A DNA stretch of 64,000 nucleotides from Salinimonas profundi (GTDB taxonomy: Bacteria > Pseudomonadota > Gammaproteobacteria > Enterobacterales > Alteromonadaceae), in assembly GCF_014750655.1 (NCBI RefSeq), contig NZ_JABBXD010000010.1, positions 28,181 to 92,180 of the forward strand, given 5' to 3'. The notes below the pieces were generated by a model, which saw only the letters and a program-made list of their open reading frames with translations, did no database searches and was not told where the DNA came from. How positions within the stretch are numbered: the stretch's first letter is position 1; every line of letters starts with the position of its first letter. Positions 11,337 to 21,746 of this stretch are shown piece by piece. The position numbers and the translations under genes were made by a program.

Positions 11337-12205
11337 TCTCTGGGCTCCTTCGTGGCCCGGGTTCTTTCAAAGGTATCATTCAAACTACAAGTGAATTCTG
11401 CGCCCAGCAAAATCACCATCCACGATAAGTAAACCCACAGCAACAGCACCGGCAAGGTGGCCAGTGCGCCGTAAATAACCTGATAAGCCGCAAAGTCTGT
11501 CACGTAAAACGCAAAACCTTTCTTCGTTACCTCAAAACACAGCGTAGCGACCAGTGCTCCGGGGATTGCATAGCGCGCCTTGACCTGACGATTAGGCACT
11601 AACATATAAAGAATAATGAAGGTCAGTAGCGTGGCCAGGCTGGGCACAAGTTCCAGTAAAAAGGTTCCGAGCCCGGGCGTATAGGTTTCGGCAAATGCAG
11701 CGATACCTGCCAGATAAGAGCTGACAACCACACTGGTGCCAATAAGCATCGGCCCCAACGTGATCACCATCCAGTAAATCGCAAAGGTGTACACCATCGG
11801 CCGTTCACTGGGTGTTTTCCAGATACGGTTAAGGGTTTTATCAACGTTTGAAATAAGCAGAAGAGCGACCACCAGCAGCGAGATAATACCAATCGCGCCC
11901 ATTTGTGATGCATTGCTGACAAAATCCGTCATATGCTGATGGACTACATCGCTGGCAGTCGGCACAAAATTAGTAAAAACAAACTGTTCTATTTTACTGC
12001 GCACTGACTTGAACGCGGGAAATGCGCTCATTACGGTAAAGGTTACCATCACAAATGGCACCAGCGATAAAAGTGTCACATATGCCAGGTGACCAGCAGA
12101 TATGGTGATACTGTCACGTTTGCAGCGGGCGATGAAAACCAGCACAAAACGTTTCAGGTGTGGATAGCCTTTTTCCCATACGGCCGATAAATTTTGCAGA
12201 CGCAA
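11321..12205 (-). CDS. YihY/BrkB family inner membrane protein
   Basis: This 294-residue polytopic membrane protein has about six hydrophobic segments. ISAGHLAYVTLLSLVPFVMV near the N-terminus, ISNVDKTLNRIWKTPSERP in the middle and GALATLPVLLLWVYLSWMVILLGAE near the C-terminus are YihY-family hallmarks. The start is TTG 12205, supported by AGGAG 5 bases upstream; I see no better in-frame ATG. The family was once labelled ribonuclease BN by mistake; its real role is unresolved. Confidence 0.9.
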   Translation of the reverse strand: MRLQNLSAVWEKGYPHLKRFVLVFIARCKRDSITISAGHLAYVTLLSLVPFVMVTFTVMSAFPAFKSVRSKIEQFVFTNFVPTASDVVHQHMTDFVSNASQMGAIGIISLLVVALLLISNVDKTLNRIWKTPSERPMVYTFAIYWMVITLGPMLIGTSVVVSSYLAGIAAFAETYTPGLGTFLLELVPSLATLLTFIILYMLVPNRQVKARYAIPGALVATLCFEVTKKGFAFYVTDFAAYQVIYGALATLPVLLLWVYLSWMVILLGAEFTCSLNDTFERTRATKEPRELPTE

Positions 12206-12291
12206 AAGTCACTCCTGACCCAAAAGATGAAAGTATCAGTTTAACGCGGTATGCCAACACCTTACAGCAAAAGTTGCAGCAAAACTGACCG

Positions 12292-13205
<914 letters not shown>

Positions 13206-13217
13206 AAACTAAGTAAT

Positions 13218-13233
13218 ATATGTCTAGACGTCA
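13218..13233. promoter_or_regulatory. Tandem MET boxes, metJ-proximal
   Basis: ATATGTCT (6/8) and AGACGTCA (7/8) are adjacent 8-base boxes, not in phase with the metF-side pair. They probably serve metJ autoregulation. Confidence 0.75.
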
Positions 13234-13320
13234 AGCGGTTTACACTGCTCAATTGACCTTTTCTGCACATTGTTTAGAATTTCTGCTCATAATAAATAAC
13301 AGCTAACCTGAGAGCGACTA

Positions 13321-13641
13321 ATGGCAGAATGGAATGGTAAGTATATACACCCTTACGCAGAACACGGAAAAAAGAGTGAGCAGGTAAAAAAGGTCACAGT
13401 ATCTATTCCCATCAACGTGCTCAAAGAGCTCACTGATGAACGCACCCGCCGGCAGATTAATAATCTTCGCCATGCCACCAACTCGGAATTACTGTGCGAG
13501 GCGTTTTTACATGCGTTTACCGGTCAGCCGCTTCCTGATGACGACGATCTCAGAAAAGATAATCCAAACCGTGTACCGGCAGAAGCGCGCAGAATAATGG
13601 AAGAAATGGGGATCGATCCGTCCTACGAGAACGAGGCATAA
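13321..13641 (+). CDS. metJ: Methionine repressor MetJ
   Basis: MetJ is the S-adenosylmethionine-responsive ribbon-helix-helix repressor of methionine biosynthesis. It has 106 residues, nearly the E. coli length of 105. The N-terminal [20 protein letters not shown], the DNA-contacting strand [23 protein letters not shown] and [24 protein letters not shown] are close to the known protein. MET boxes lie in the shared promoter region with metF. Confidence 0.98.
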   Translation: MAEWNGKYIHPYAEHGKKSEQVKKVTVSIPINVLKELTDERTRRQINNLRHATNSELLCEAFLHAFTGQPLPDDDDLRKDNPNRVPAEARRIMEEMGIDPSYENEA

Positions 13642-13664
13642 AAAAGGCCGCATTTAGCGACCTT
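13641..13664 (-). terminator. Terminator after malic enzyme gene
   Basis: AAGGCCGC (13644-13651), loop ATTTA and GCGACCTT (13657-13664) pair with one mismatch, followed on the minus strand by a T-tract. metJ converges from the other side. Confidence 0.7.
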
Positions 13665-13677
13665 ATCAAAACGCCCA

Positions 13678-14919
13678 TTATTTGTAGTGTGAGGGTAGCG
13701 TATCCAGTCGCGCAACACCCGATGAAATGGCCGCTTTTGCCACCGCCGTAGCGATGCGGGAACAGAGCCGCGGGTCCATGGGTTTCGGAATGATGTAATC
13801 CCGGCCAAAGGTCAGCGATTTTGAATTGCTGGCCTTCAGGACTTCTTCCGGTACCGCTTCCTTAGAAATTTGACGAATAGCCTCCACCGCGGCAACTTTC
13901 ATCTCATCGTTAATGGCGCTGGCTCTGACATCAAGCGCGCCACGGAAAATAAAAGGAAAGCAAAGCACATTGTTAACCTGGTTGGGATAATCTGAACGTC
14001 CTGTGGCCATGATAAGGTCAGAACGTACATCATGCGCCAGATCGGGCTTAATTTCCGGATCCGGATTGGAGCAGGCAAACACAATGGGATCAGCGGCCAT
14101 CAGGGCAAGAGCTTCAGGTGGCAGTAAGTCCGGGCCCGATACACCGACAAAGATGTCCGCGCCATCCATCACATCTTCTAAGGTGCGCTTATCGGTGTTA
14201 TTGGCAAACAGTTTTTTATGCTCGGTAAGGTCATCCCTGCGAGTATGGATTACCCCTTTCCGATCCAGCATATAAATTTTTTCGCGTTGGGCACCACAGG
14301 TAATTAATAGCTCCATACAGGCTACTGCAGCAGCACCTGCACCCATACAAACGATAGTCGCGTCTTCGATATTTTTCTGCTGAATTTCCAGCGCATTTAA
14401 CATGCCCGCAGCGGTGACGATGGCGGTGCCATGTTGATCATCATGAAAGACCGGTATTTTGCATCGCTTGATCAGCTCCTGTTCTATTTCAAAACACTCA
14501 GGGGCCTTGATATCTTCTAAATTGATACCGCCGAAAGAATCAGCGATATTGGCAACGGTATTGATAAACTCTTCAGTCGTGCGGTGTTTCACTTCAATAT
14601 CAATGGCATCTAGCCCGGCAAAGCGTTTGAAAAGCAACGCTTTGCCCTCCATTACCGGCTTTGAGGCCAGCGGTCCCAGGTTGCCTAAACCCAGTATCGC
14701 TGTACCGTTACTGATAACGGCCACAGTATTGCCTTTGCCGGTATATAAATAGGCATCATCAGGGTTGTTCGCAATTTCACGCACAGGCTCGGCCACGCCG
14801 GGACTGTAAGCCAGCGATAAGTCATCCACGGTTTCCGCGGGCTTGGAAAGTTCGACGCGGATCTTTCCAGGGGTAGGTTTAGCGTGATAATCAAGCGCAC
14901 GTTGTCTGAAATCTGACAT
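13678..14919 (-). CDS. maeB: NAD(P)-dependent malic enzyme, short form
   Basis: This enzyme decarboxylates malate to pyruvate, producing NAD(P)H. At 413 residues it has only the malic-enzyme half and lacks the phosphotransacetylase-like C-terminal domain of E. coli MaeB (759 residues). LAYSPGVAEPV, IEVKHRTTEEF, PVFHDDQHGTAIV (metal-binding Asp), VCMGAGAAAVAC (nucleotide fold) and VFACSNPDPEI are visible. Cofactor preference cannot be judged by eye. It is a single gene, convergent with metJ. Confidence 0.92.
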   Translation of the reverse strand: MSDFRQRALDYHAKPTPGKIRVELSKPAETVDDLSLAYSPGVAEPVREIANNPDDAYLYTGKGNTVAVISNGTAILGLGNLGPLASKPVMEGKALLFKRFAGLDAIDIEVKHRTTEEFINTVANIADSFGGINLEDIKAPECFEIEQELIKRCKIPVFHDDQHGTAIVTAAGMLNALEIQQKNIEDATIVCMGAGAAAVACMELLITCGAQREKIYMLDRKGVIHTRRDDLTEHKKLFANNTDKRTLEDVMDGADIFVGVSGPDLLPPEALALMAADPIVFACSNPDPEIKPDLAHDVRSDLIMATGRSDYPNQVNNVLCFPFIFRGALDVRASAINDEMKVAAVEAIRQISKEAVPEEVLKASNSKSLTFGRDYIIPKPMDPRLCSRIATAVAKAAISSGVARLDTLPSHYK

Positions 14920-15240
14920 TATAAGTGATGTCCTCTAAGTGTAGGGTTAGGTTACCGGTACAGAAACTGTCGTTGTCCGGTTTTATAACGTTTCAGGTCT
15001 TTGCCTGATTTCCGGCGCCACTTTAGCATAGCAGCGATTACTTACATATCTGATGACGTGACATGTCTGGGTCTACTTTAGGGGATTTATTAACCAGCGA
15101 CCACCTGTCTGCGTAAATAATCCTCATTCATATAATTTATGCCAAGTGAATAATTCATAAAAATTATGACTGGTAGGAGTTGGGCGAGGTTGTCAATTGC
15201 AGAAGATGGTCAGGGTAGGTGTCGGACTACCAGACAGGCA
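14920..15240. other. Intergenic stretch between malic enzyme and rpmE genes
   Basis: About 320 bases without a supported gene. It must hold the malic-enzyme promoter. A perfect 11-base palindrome TGAATAATTCA lies at 15147-15157 in an A/T-rich stretch, but I cannot assign it. Confidence 0.5.
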
Positions 15241-15241
15241 T

Positions 15242-15269
15242 AAAAAAAGCGCCGGAAGGCGCTTTTTTT
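15242..15269 (-). terminator. Intrinsic terminator of rpmE
   Basis: GCGCC (15249-15253), loop GGAA and GGCGC (15258-15262) are flanked by A7 and T7. It lies 16 bases past the rpmE stop on the minus strand. Confidence 0.92.
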
Positions 15270-15285
15270 GAAGACAAATACTGTC

Positions 15286-15498
15286 TTATTTTCTGCCCAG
15301 GGCACCGAAACGCTTTTTGAAGCGATCAACACGGCCGCCGGTATCAACGTTACGCTGCTTACCAGTGTAGAAAGGATGGCAGTTTGAACAAACATCAAGG
15401 TTCAAATCTTTGCCTACAGTAGAGCGTACTTTGATTTCGTTACCACAAGAACAAGTTGCAGTAATTTCAGAGTATTCTGGATGGATATCGTTTTTCAT
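15286..15498 (-). CDS. rpmE: 50S ribosomal protein L31 (zinc-binding form)
   Basis: L31 sits at the ribosomal intersubunit bridge. This 70-residue copy has CSCG near residue 16-19 and CSNCHPF near 37-43, the Cys set of the zinc-containing type. A zinc-free paralogue, if present, is outside the window. It is monocistronic, divergent from priA, with its own terminator. Confidence 0.97.
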   Translation of the reverse strand: MKNDIHPEYSEITATCSCGNEIKVRSTVGKDLNLDVCSNCHPFYTGKQRNVDTGGRVDRFKKRFGALGRK

Positions 15499-15705
15499 GG
15501 GTTACCTCAAAAAAAGGCCGTATCGCAATCCAGCCCGAAGCTGAACACCATACGCTACTTAAAATATTTACAAAGTCAAAACGACCTTGCCGTAAAGAGG
15601 CGCGCATATTAATGTAAGTGGCGTCGCTTATCAAGTATGTGATGTAAAAATACACAAGTGCTGCGCGTTAGCAGTTTACGTTAAAAAAACTAAAATAAGT
15701 TCTTC

Positions 15706-17874
15706 ATGCCATTAATTGATGTCGCTGTCCCTGTTCCGCTCAGACAGACTTTTACCTATTCACACGAACAAAGCCTGTCGCCGGGCGTGCGGGTGACCGT
15801 TCCGTTTGGTAATCGAAAGCTGACCGGGGTGGTGGTAAAAAGCGATGTTCAGACTGAACATCCGGATAAGGTAAAAGCGATCGACGCGGTGCTGGATACG
15901 TTGCCGGTCCTTGATGAGCATCAGCTGACTTTATGTCGCTGGTTATGGCAGTACTATCATCATGCCCCCGGAGAGGTTATTCACACCGCTTTACCCGTGC
16001 TACTTCGCAAGGGTGCCAGCGCAGTGCCAGAACCAGAGTTATGGTATCGGGTGTCATCATCAGCCAGTGAAGCAGACAGCGCTGAGCTGTCGCGAGCTCC
16101 AAAACAACGCGACTGTTTTGAGGCGCTGCTTCAGGCGCCGCTTTCAGCTGATGTACTAAAACAAACCTTTTCCGGACCGGTTATTAAGGCGCTGACTGAG
16201 CGAAATCTGATTGAAGCATTCAACAGAGTACCTCAAACCGCAGCCAACCAGTGGGCCTCGCAGCTTTCAATCAGCAGCAAGCCGGTGCCGGATCGGGAGC
16301 AGGCTGTGGCCATTTCAGCCATTGTGCAAAAACAACAATGCTTCGCCCCGTTTCTGCTGGAGGGCGTCACAGGAAGCGGCAAAACAGAAGTGTATCTGCA
16401 GGCGATTGAATCGGTTCTCAAAGCCGGCCGACAGGTATTAATCCTGGTGCCTGAGATAGGCCTGACCCCGCAGACTGTTTCACGTTTCACATCGCGGTTT
16501 GGCATTGAGGTTGGCGTGCTACACTCCCAAATCACGGACAAAGCACGTTTACGAGTCTGGCAACAGGCCAGGAATGGCGCGCTGGGTATCATTATAGGGA
16601 CGCGCTCGGCAATTTTTACGCCGCTTAAATGTCCGGGCATGCTCATCGTTGATGAAGAACATGATGAATCCTTTAAACAGCAGGACGGGCTAAGGTACCA
16701 CGCCCGAGATCTTGCAGTGATGCGCGCCAATCAGGAAAGCATCCCGCTTGTACTGGGGTCAGCAACCCCGTCGCTGGAATCGCTGAACAACGCGATAACG
16801 AAGCGGTATCAGCATCTGCAACTGACCAAACGCGCCGCAGGCGCTCAGGCTACAGTGCAGCACGTGCTGGATGTGACCGATCAGCCAATGCGATTTGGTC
16901 TGGCCGAAGGCACTCTGTCACTTATGCGCCAACACCTGGGACAAGGCAATCAGGTGCTGGTATTCGTCAACCGCCGGGGGTATGCGCCGGCGTTATTGTG
17001 TCATCACTGCGGCCACACCGAGTCTTGCCAGCGTTGTGAGCGCCCGTTCACCGTACATAAAGCACATCGTCGCTTACATTGTCATCATTGCGGGGCCACC
17101 CGACCGTTGCCAGCCAGTTGTACGCAGTGCGGGAAAGCAGACATGGTCACAGAGGGCGTGGGCACCGAACAGCTGGAACAGGGCCTGAGTCAGTTGTTCC
17201 CTGATGCGCCACAGGTCAGAATTGACAGCGACTCAGTGCGCGGGAAGGACAAGCTGCAGGGCATACTTGATGCAATCAATCAGCAAAAGTATCAGCTGCT
17301 CGTCGGTACACAAATTCTGTCTAAAGGGCATCACTTTCCCCACGTCACGCTGGTGGTGGTGCTCGATTGCGACGGCGCGTTATTCAGCGGTGATTACCGC
17401 GCGCCTGAGAAACTTGCTCAGCTTGTTACACAACTGGCCGGGCGGGCAGGGCGAGCCAGCAAACCCGGGCAAATGTGGTTGCAAACCCATAATCCACAGC
17501 ATCCGCTGTTACAGGATCTGATTAACAATGGTTACGGGCACTTCGCCCGACATGCGCTACTGGAGCGCAAAATGGCTGTGCAGCCGCCGTTCGGTGTGCA
17601 AATATTATTGCGCGCTGAAGCACAGGATGGTCAGCTTGCCTTTCAATTTTTGGCCGAAGCGGCGACACGGTTTGAGCACGTGCAACTTATCGGGCCTATG
17701 CCGGGGCTGATTGAAAAGCGGCAGGGCAGGTTCAGATTTATTCTGGTACTTCAGTCCGATAAGCGCAAACACCTGCACGAGCAGTTGCGCCTGGCATTAC
17801 CCGCAATCACCGCGCTGCCGCTGGCCGCTAAAGTCCGGTGGTCGGTGGATGTGGATCCCACGGATTTCAGCTAA
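15706..17874 (+). CDS. priA: Primosomal replication-restart helicase PriA
   Basis: PriA recognises stalled forks and reloads the replicative helicase. It has 722 residues (E. coli 732). The N-terminal 3'-DNA-binding domain starts IDVAVPVPLRQTFTYS. The helicase core has Walker A GVTGSGKTE near 225, LVPEIGLTPQ, a DEEH box near 320, and GSATPSLESL. A Cys-rich zinc module (CHHCGHTESCQRC, then CHHCGATRPLPASCTQCG) lies around 425-475. VGTQILSKGHHFP and QLAGRAGRA are motifs of the second RecA-like lobe. The rpmE-priA-ftsN order is conserved in related bacteria. Confidence 0.97.
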   Translation: MPLIDVAVPVPLRQTFTYSHEQSLSPGVRVTVPFGNRKLTGVVVKSDVQTEHPDKVKAIDAVLDTLPVLDEHQLTLCRWLWQYYHHAPGEVIHTALPVLLRKGASAVPEPELWYRVSSSASEADSAELSRAPKQRDCFEALLQAPLSADVLKQTFSGPVIKALTERNLIEAFNRVPQTAANQWASQLSISSKPVPDREQAVAISAIVQKQQCFAPFLLEGVTGSGKTEVYLQAIESVLKAGRQVLILVPEIGLTPQTVSRFTSRFGIEVGVLHSQITDKARLRVWQQARNGALGIIIGTRSAIFTPLKCPGMLIVDEEHDESFKQQDGLRYHARDLAVMRANQESIPLVLGSATPSLESLNNAITKRYQHLQLTKRAAGAQATVQHVLDVTDQPMRFGLAEGTLSLMRQHLGQGNQVLVFVNRRGYAPALLCHHCGHTESCQRCERPFTVHKAHRRLHCHHCGATRPLPASCTQCGKADMVTEGVGTEQLEQGLSQLFPDAPQVRIDSDSVRGKDKLQGILDAINQQKYQLLVGTQILSKGHHFPHVTLVVVLDCDGALFSGDYRAPEKLAQLVTQLAGRAGRASKPGQMWLQTHNPQHPLLQDLINNGYGHFARHALLERKMAVQPPFGVQILLRAEAQDGQLAFQFLAEAATRFEHVQLIGPMPGLIEKRQGRFRFILVLQSDKRKHLHEQLRLALPAITALPLAAKVRWSVDVDPTDFS

Positions 17875-17991
17875 TCGAATAAAATCAGCAAATGATTAAA
17901 TAACAGGCAGCAATCGCCCTGCCTTTTGGTTAAACTAGCCGTGATACAGACACTCTGTGTTGAAGTACAATAAGAGGAATGAGTGCCGTTT

Positions 17992-18570
17992 ATGGCTCAA
18001 CGCGATTATGTTTCTCGCGGTCGTGGATCGCAGAATAAAAAGAAAAACAACAATAAACGTACGACGCGACAACCCAAGCGTCCCGTTCAGGGACAGGCGC
18101 AGCTTCCCAAAGTGAAACTGGCTATTGTTGTGCTGCTACTGGCTGGATTTGTGTGGTTTTTATGGTCTATCAGCGGTGCAGCGCCAGAAGATGTTGATGG
18201 TCCGGTTTCATCCCCTGTGTCGGTGCAGCCTGAAGAAGCACTGCCTGAAATGCCTGAAGAAGAGTGGGAGTATATTAAATCTCTGCCAGGTTATGAGGTA
18301 GAAGTGGAAGTGGCTGAGCAGCAAAAATCTGACAAGCTGTATCTTTTGCAGTGCGGCTCATTCAGAACTCGCGCTCAGGCTGAAGAAATGAAAGCCAATA
18401 TCGCGTTTCAGGGACTTGAGGCGCAAATCAGAGATACCAATGGCAGCAACGGGCAATGGTTTCGGGTCATCTTAGGTCCTTTGCAAACCAAACGTGACGC
18501 CGAACGGGCCAAGCACACCCTGCGCAAGATCAATATCACAACCTGCATGATTCTGACCTGGTCATTATAA
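17992..18570 (+). CDS. ftsN: Cell division protein FtsN, short form
   Basis: FtsN is the late, single-pass division protein that triggers septal peptidoglycan synthesis. From ATG 17992 it has 192 residues, well below E. coli's 319. The short basic cytoplasmic tail begins MAQRDYVSRGRG. A membrane segment (about 36-55) is followed by an acidic linker and a SPOR domain (about 110-190; LLQCGSFRTRAQAEEMKA, WFRVILGPL). An in-frame GTG at 17983 has the closer AGAGGA spacing and is an alternative start. The missing length is in the periplasmic linker. Confidence 0.9.
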   Translation: MAQRDYVSRGRGSQNKKKNNNKRTTRQPKRPVQGQAQLPKVKLAIVVLLLAGFVWFLWSISGAAPEDVDGPVSSPVSVQPEEALPEMPEEEWEYIKSLPGYEVEVEVAEQQKSDKLYLLQCGSFRTRAQAEEMKANIAFQGLEAQIRDTNGSNGQWFRVILGPLQTKRDAERAKHTLRKINITTCMILTWSL

Positions 18571-18579
18571 ATACAACGC

Positions 18580-18601
18580 AGCCTGGCACTGTCGCCAGGC
18601 T
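18580..18601 (+). terminator. Hairpin downstream of ftsN
   Basis: AGCCTGGC (18580-18587), loop ACTGTC and GCCAGGCT (18594-18601) form a perfect 8-bp stem. There is no immediate T-tract. Confidence 0.6.
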
Positions 18602-18716
18602 GTCCTGTCAGTATTTTTCAGCGCAACTAATTACGGTATAGCTGACACTCCCGATGATTTGTCAGCGTTGCGTTATCGCCGAATCACTGCCTTCCCGGAT
18701 TCGCTTTGCGCCAAGC

Positions 18717-18744
18717 CTTGAAAATCATATGACGTCCCCCACTT
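18717..18744 (+). promoter_or_regulatory. Sigma-32 (heat-shock) promoter of hslVU
   Basis: CTTGAAA (18717-18723), a perfect -35, is followed after 13 bases by CCCCACTT (18737-18744), close to the -10 consensus CCCCATNT. It lies about 70 bases upstream of hslV, a classical RpoH target. Confidence 0.87.
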
Positions 18745-18811
18745 ATCTATCATCATTCTTAATCACAATGTCATCGACGATGACATGTAACCCAACGAAC
18801 GGGGAAGACAA

Positions 18812-19336
18812 GTGACAACAATCGTATCGGTAAGACGAGATAATCAGGTCGTAATGGCCGGAGATGGGCAGGTATCGCTGGGCAATACCGTCATGAAAGG
18901 TAATGCACGCAAAGTGCGTCGTTTATATCACGATAAAGTGCTGGCAGGCTTTGCCGGTGGTACCGCAGATGCTTTCACTCTGTTCGAGCGTTTTGAAGCC
19001 AAGTTGGAGGCCCACCAGGGACACCTGACCCGTGCGGCTGTGGAGCTTGCCAAAGACTGGCGTACCGATCGCGCCTTACGCCGACTCGAAGCACTGTTAG
19101 CCGTGGCTGATGAAACCGCTTCTTTTATCATTACCGGAAATGGTGATGTCGTGCAGCCGGAAAATGATTTGATTGCTATTGGTTCAGGCGGAAATTATGC
19201 GCAGGCCGCTGCCATCGCGATGCTGGAAAATACTGAGCTCACCGCAAAAGAAATTGCAGAAAAGAGTCTGACCATAGCGGGCGACATCTGCGTATTTACC
19301 AATCATAGCCAGTCTGTCGAAGTGCTCGACTATTAA
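18812..19336 (+). CDS. hslV: ATP-dependent protease subunit HslV
   Basis: HslV is the proteolytic double-hexamer core of the HslUV protease. It has 174 residues and a GTG start. The fMet is expected to be removed to expose the catalytic Thr of [46 protein letters not shown] and [11 protein letters not shown] are typical. A sigma-32-type promoter lies upstream, and hslU follows after 60 bases. Confidence 0.98.
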   Translation: MTTIVSVRRDNQVVMAGDGQVSLGNTVMKGNARKVRRLYHDKVLAGFAGGTADAFTLFERFEAKLEAHQGHLTRAAVELAKDWRTDRALRRLEALLAVADETASFIITGNGDVVQPENDLIAIGSGGNYAQAAAIAMLENTELTAKEIAEKSLTIAGDICVFTNHSQSVEVLDY

Positions 19337-19396
19337 CAAACGTATTTATCGGGTGTGTGCTGATGACAGACCCGTTTTGAAAAGAAGGTTTTATAT

Positions 19397-20725
19397 ATGT
19401 CTGAAATGACACCCAGAGAAATTGTTCACGAGCTGGACCGTCACATTATTGGTCAGCAAGATGCCAAACGTGCTGTTTCTATCGCGTTGAGAAATCGCTG
19501 GCGTCGGATGCAGTTGCCCGATGAGCTGCGTCAGGAAGTGACACCTAAGAATATTCTGATGATTGGCCCTACCGGGGTAGGTAAAACAGAAATTGCCCGT
19601 CGACTGGCCAAGCTGGCAAACGCGCCGTTTATCAAAGTGGAAGCCACCAAGTTTACCGAGGTAGGTTATGTCGGTAAGGAAGTGGAGACAATCATCCGCG
19701 ACCTGGCTGATATTGCCGTGAAGATGACAAAAGAGCGCGAGATGACCAAGGTTCGCTATCGCGCTGAAGAAGCGGCTGAAGACCGTATCCTGGACGTGCT
19801 GTTGCCGGCCCCAGAAAATGCGTGGGGCAAAAAAGAAGAGGTTGAAGATCGCGGCACCCGCCAGAATTTCCGCAAAAAATTGCGCGAAGGCGAGCTTGAC
19901 GACAAAGAAATAGAAATTGACGTCGCGCAGCAGCAAATGGGTGTTGAAATAATGGCGCCGCCTGGCATGGAAGAAATGACCAACCAGTTGCAGGGTATGT
20001 TTCAAAACCTTAGCGGTGACCAGAAAAAGAAGAAAAAGCTTAAAATAAAAGAAGCGTTTAAGCTGCTGATTGAAGAAGAAGCAGCGCGTCTGGTTAACCA
20101 GGAAGATTTAAAAGAAAAGGCGATAGAATCTGTTGAGCAACACGGCATTGTGTTTGTTGATGAGATTGACAAAATTTGTAAGCGTGAAGGCAACCAGTCC
20201 GGTGATGTTTCCCGTGAGGGCGTGCAGCGTGACTTGCTGCCGTTGGTGGAAGGTTCTACGGTGTCCACTAAACACGGCATGATTAAGACAGATCATATTC
20301 TGTTTATTGCCTCTGGCGCTTTTCAAATGAGCAAGCCGTCGGATCTTATTCCTGAATTGCAGGGCAGATTACCAATTCGTGTGGAACTATCAGCGTTAAA
20401 AGTTGAAGACTTCAAGCGCATTCTGACCGAGCCCAGTGCTTCGCTATGTGAGCAATATCGGGCGCTTATGGCTACGGAAGGCGTTACTATTGATTTTGAC
20501 GAGTCGGGTATTCAGCGAATCGCAGAAGCAGCGTGGCAGGTCAACGAACGTATCGAAAATATCGGTGCGCGCCGCCTGCATACGGTGCTGGAACGCCTGA
20601 TGGAAGATATTTCCTATGATGCGTCTGAAAAATCTGGTGAATCGTTCACCATTGATGCTTCTTACGTTGACTCACATCTGGAAACGCTGGTGGATAACGA
20701 AGACTTGAGCCGCTTTATTCTGTAG
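19397..20725 (+). CDS. hslU: ATP-dependent protease ATPase subunit HslU
   Basis: HslU is the AAA+ unfoldase that feeds substrates into HslV. It has 442 residues (E. coli 443). Walker [10 protein letters not shown] is near residue 57-65. The insertion (I) domain spans roughly 110-240. Walker [13 protein letters not shown] is near 250. The sensor region [25 protein letters not shown] follows. The C-terminus ends LSRFIL, the tail that inserts into HslV. Confidence 0.98.
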   Translation: MSEMTPREIVHELDRHIIGQQDAKRAVSIALRNRWRRMQLPDELRQEVTPKNILMIGPTGVGKTEIARRLAKLANAPFIKVEATKFTEVGYVGKEVETIIRDLADIAVKMTKEREMTKVRYRAEEAAEDRILDVLLPAPENAWGKKEEVEDRGTRQNFRKKLREGELDDKEIEIDVAQQQMGVEIMAPPGMEEMTNQLQGMFQNLSGDQKKKKKLKIKEAFKLLIEEEAARLVNQEDLKEKAIESVEQHGIVFVDEIDKICKREGNQSGDVSREGVQRDLLPLVEGSTVSTKHGMIKTDHILFIASGAFQMSKPSDLIPELQGRLPIRVELSALKVEDFKRILTEPSASLCEQYRALMATEGVTIDFDESGIQRIAEAAWQVNERIENIGARRLHTVLERLMEDISYDASEKSGESFTIDASYVDSHLETLVDNEDLSRFIL

Positions 20726-20741
20726 TTCAACAGCGATTTAG

Positions 20742-20767
20742 AAAAGCCGCCTTCTGGCGGCTTTTTT
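20742..20767 (+). terminator. Bidirectional terminator between hslU and the RiPP operon
   Basis: GCCGCC (20746-20751), loop TTCT and GGCGGC (20756-20761) have A4 upstream and T6 downstream. It ends hslVU and, less strongly, the minus-strand ATP-grasp gene that stops at 20794. Confidence 0.9.
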
Positions 20768-20793
20768 GTTGGCTGTCTTTTATTTCAGCGCCC

Positions 20794-21696
20794 TTAGCCT
20801 TTTGCTCGTAACAGCATCCTGGCTAACAGCTTTGAAACCGGATGACCGCTGTGACGTTCAAACTTTGCAAAACAAGGGGCTGGATTCGCCTCAAGAAAGA
20901 CGTATCCCTCGTTTGGTGTATAACGCCAGTCTATTGCGGTCCACCGCATATTAAATGCATGACAAAGCGCGATAGATTGTTGCGCGACATCATCGGGCAG
21001 GGTGTGCGCAAGCAGCCGGGCATGGCTATCGCTGCGAAAGTCAGTAGCGCTTGACTGTATCTCTGCGCTTATGACGGTATCTTGTATTACATATGTGCGA
21101 ATGTTGGTGCCTTCAATGAAGCGTTGAAAGGTCATTGGAGACTGCGCTAGTGTTCGCTCTATGTCAGTTTTCGTTGTGTCTGTGCTGCTGATTCGAAATG
21201 TGTGCTGTCCACCGTGGACCGGTTTGCAAATGACATGCTGATGCGATTGCATGAACGCCCAGGCCTGCTCAACGTGGTTTCCGATATAAGTGGGAGGGAT
21301 AGTAAGCCCCAGTTTTGTAGCATGTCCCAGTTGCACCGGCTTTTGTTGATGATAACGAATGGCTTCAACAGAATTGCACCATTCAATCGATTGACAGGCC
21401 AGCAATGTGTTTAGGGTACTTTGGTAATCTTTTAGCGAGTTTGGCGAAAGCGCGGTAACGGCCGGCAGCGAAAAGCGAAACCAGAATGCGGCGTCAATGT
21501 CGTTGAAAGCGAATTGGCCTTGCGGACAATGTAGCACACCTGCACTATCCGTCGCTGACCAGCTTAGCTGAAACTGCTGACCGAACTGTGTGGTATCGAT
21601 AATAAGAGGGATGGTGCCTGCATCAAGAAGATGCTGTTGCACAAGCTGGATTTCCGGTTGCGTACTATTACCCAGCAACAGAACTGTTGTTTGCAT
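20794..21696 (-). CDS. ATP-grasp RiPP maturase (graspetide-type ligase)
   Basis: This is a 300-residue ATP-grasp ligase that I place in the MvdC/MvdD-like group, which forms ester or amide cross-links between side chains of a peptide. A pre-ATP-grasp domain (about 1-110) contains FWFRF at 71-75. The ATP-grasp domain has Lys119 (QQKP), Lys158 (VICKPVHGG), Glu195 (QRFIEG), the Asp256-Trp-Arg motif (AIDWR), and metal-binding Glu269 and Asn271 in FLEANPAP. It is the last gene of the operon, 50 bases after the precursor gene and beyond a terminator hairpin, so expression probably depends on read-through. RimK-like ligases share the fold, but the adjacent precursor and C39 exporter favour peptide maturation. 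Confidence 0.83.
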   Translation of the reverse strand: MQTTVLLLGNSTQPEIQLVQQHLLDAGTIPLIIDTTQFGQQFQLSWSATDSAGVLHCPQGQFAFNDIDAAFWFRFSLPAVTALSPNSLKDYQSTLNTLLACQSIEWCNSVEAIRYHQQKPVQLGHATKLGLTIPPTYIGNHVEQAWAFMQSHQHVICKPVHGGQHTFRISSTDTTKTDIERTLAQSPMTFQRFIEGTNIRTYVIQDTVISAEIQSSATDFRSDSHARLLAHTLPDDVAQQSIALCHAFNMRWTAIDWRYTPNEGYVFLEANPAPCFAKFERHSGHPVSKLLARMLLRAKG

Positions 21697-21709
21697 AACG
21701 GTATCTCAT

Positions 21710-21740
21710 AAAAAGCCCTGCCAGCCCGGAGGCTGGCAGG
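21710..21740 (-). terminator. Intra-operon terminator/attenuator between precursor and ligase genes
   Basis: On the minus strand a perfect 10-bp stem CCTGCCAGCC / GGCTGGCAGG with a 4-base loop (21717-21740) is followed by GC and five T residues. It should terminate most transcripts after the precursor gene, with partial read-through into the ATP-grasp gene. Confidence 0.88.
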
Positions 21741-21746
21741 TTGTGC

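Noticed and set aside
15147-15157. TGAATAATTCA palindrome as an ArgR box
   Set aside because: The half-sites are one base apart where an ARG box needs four, and the neighbouring genes are not arginine-related.
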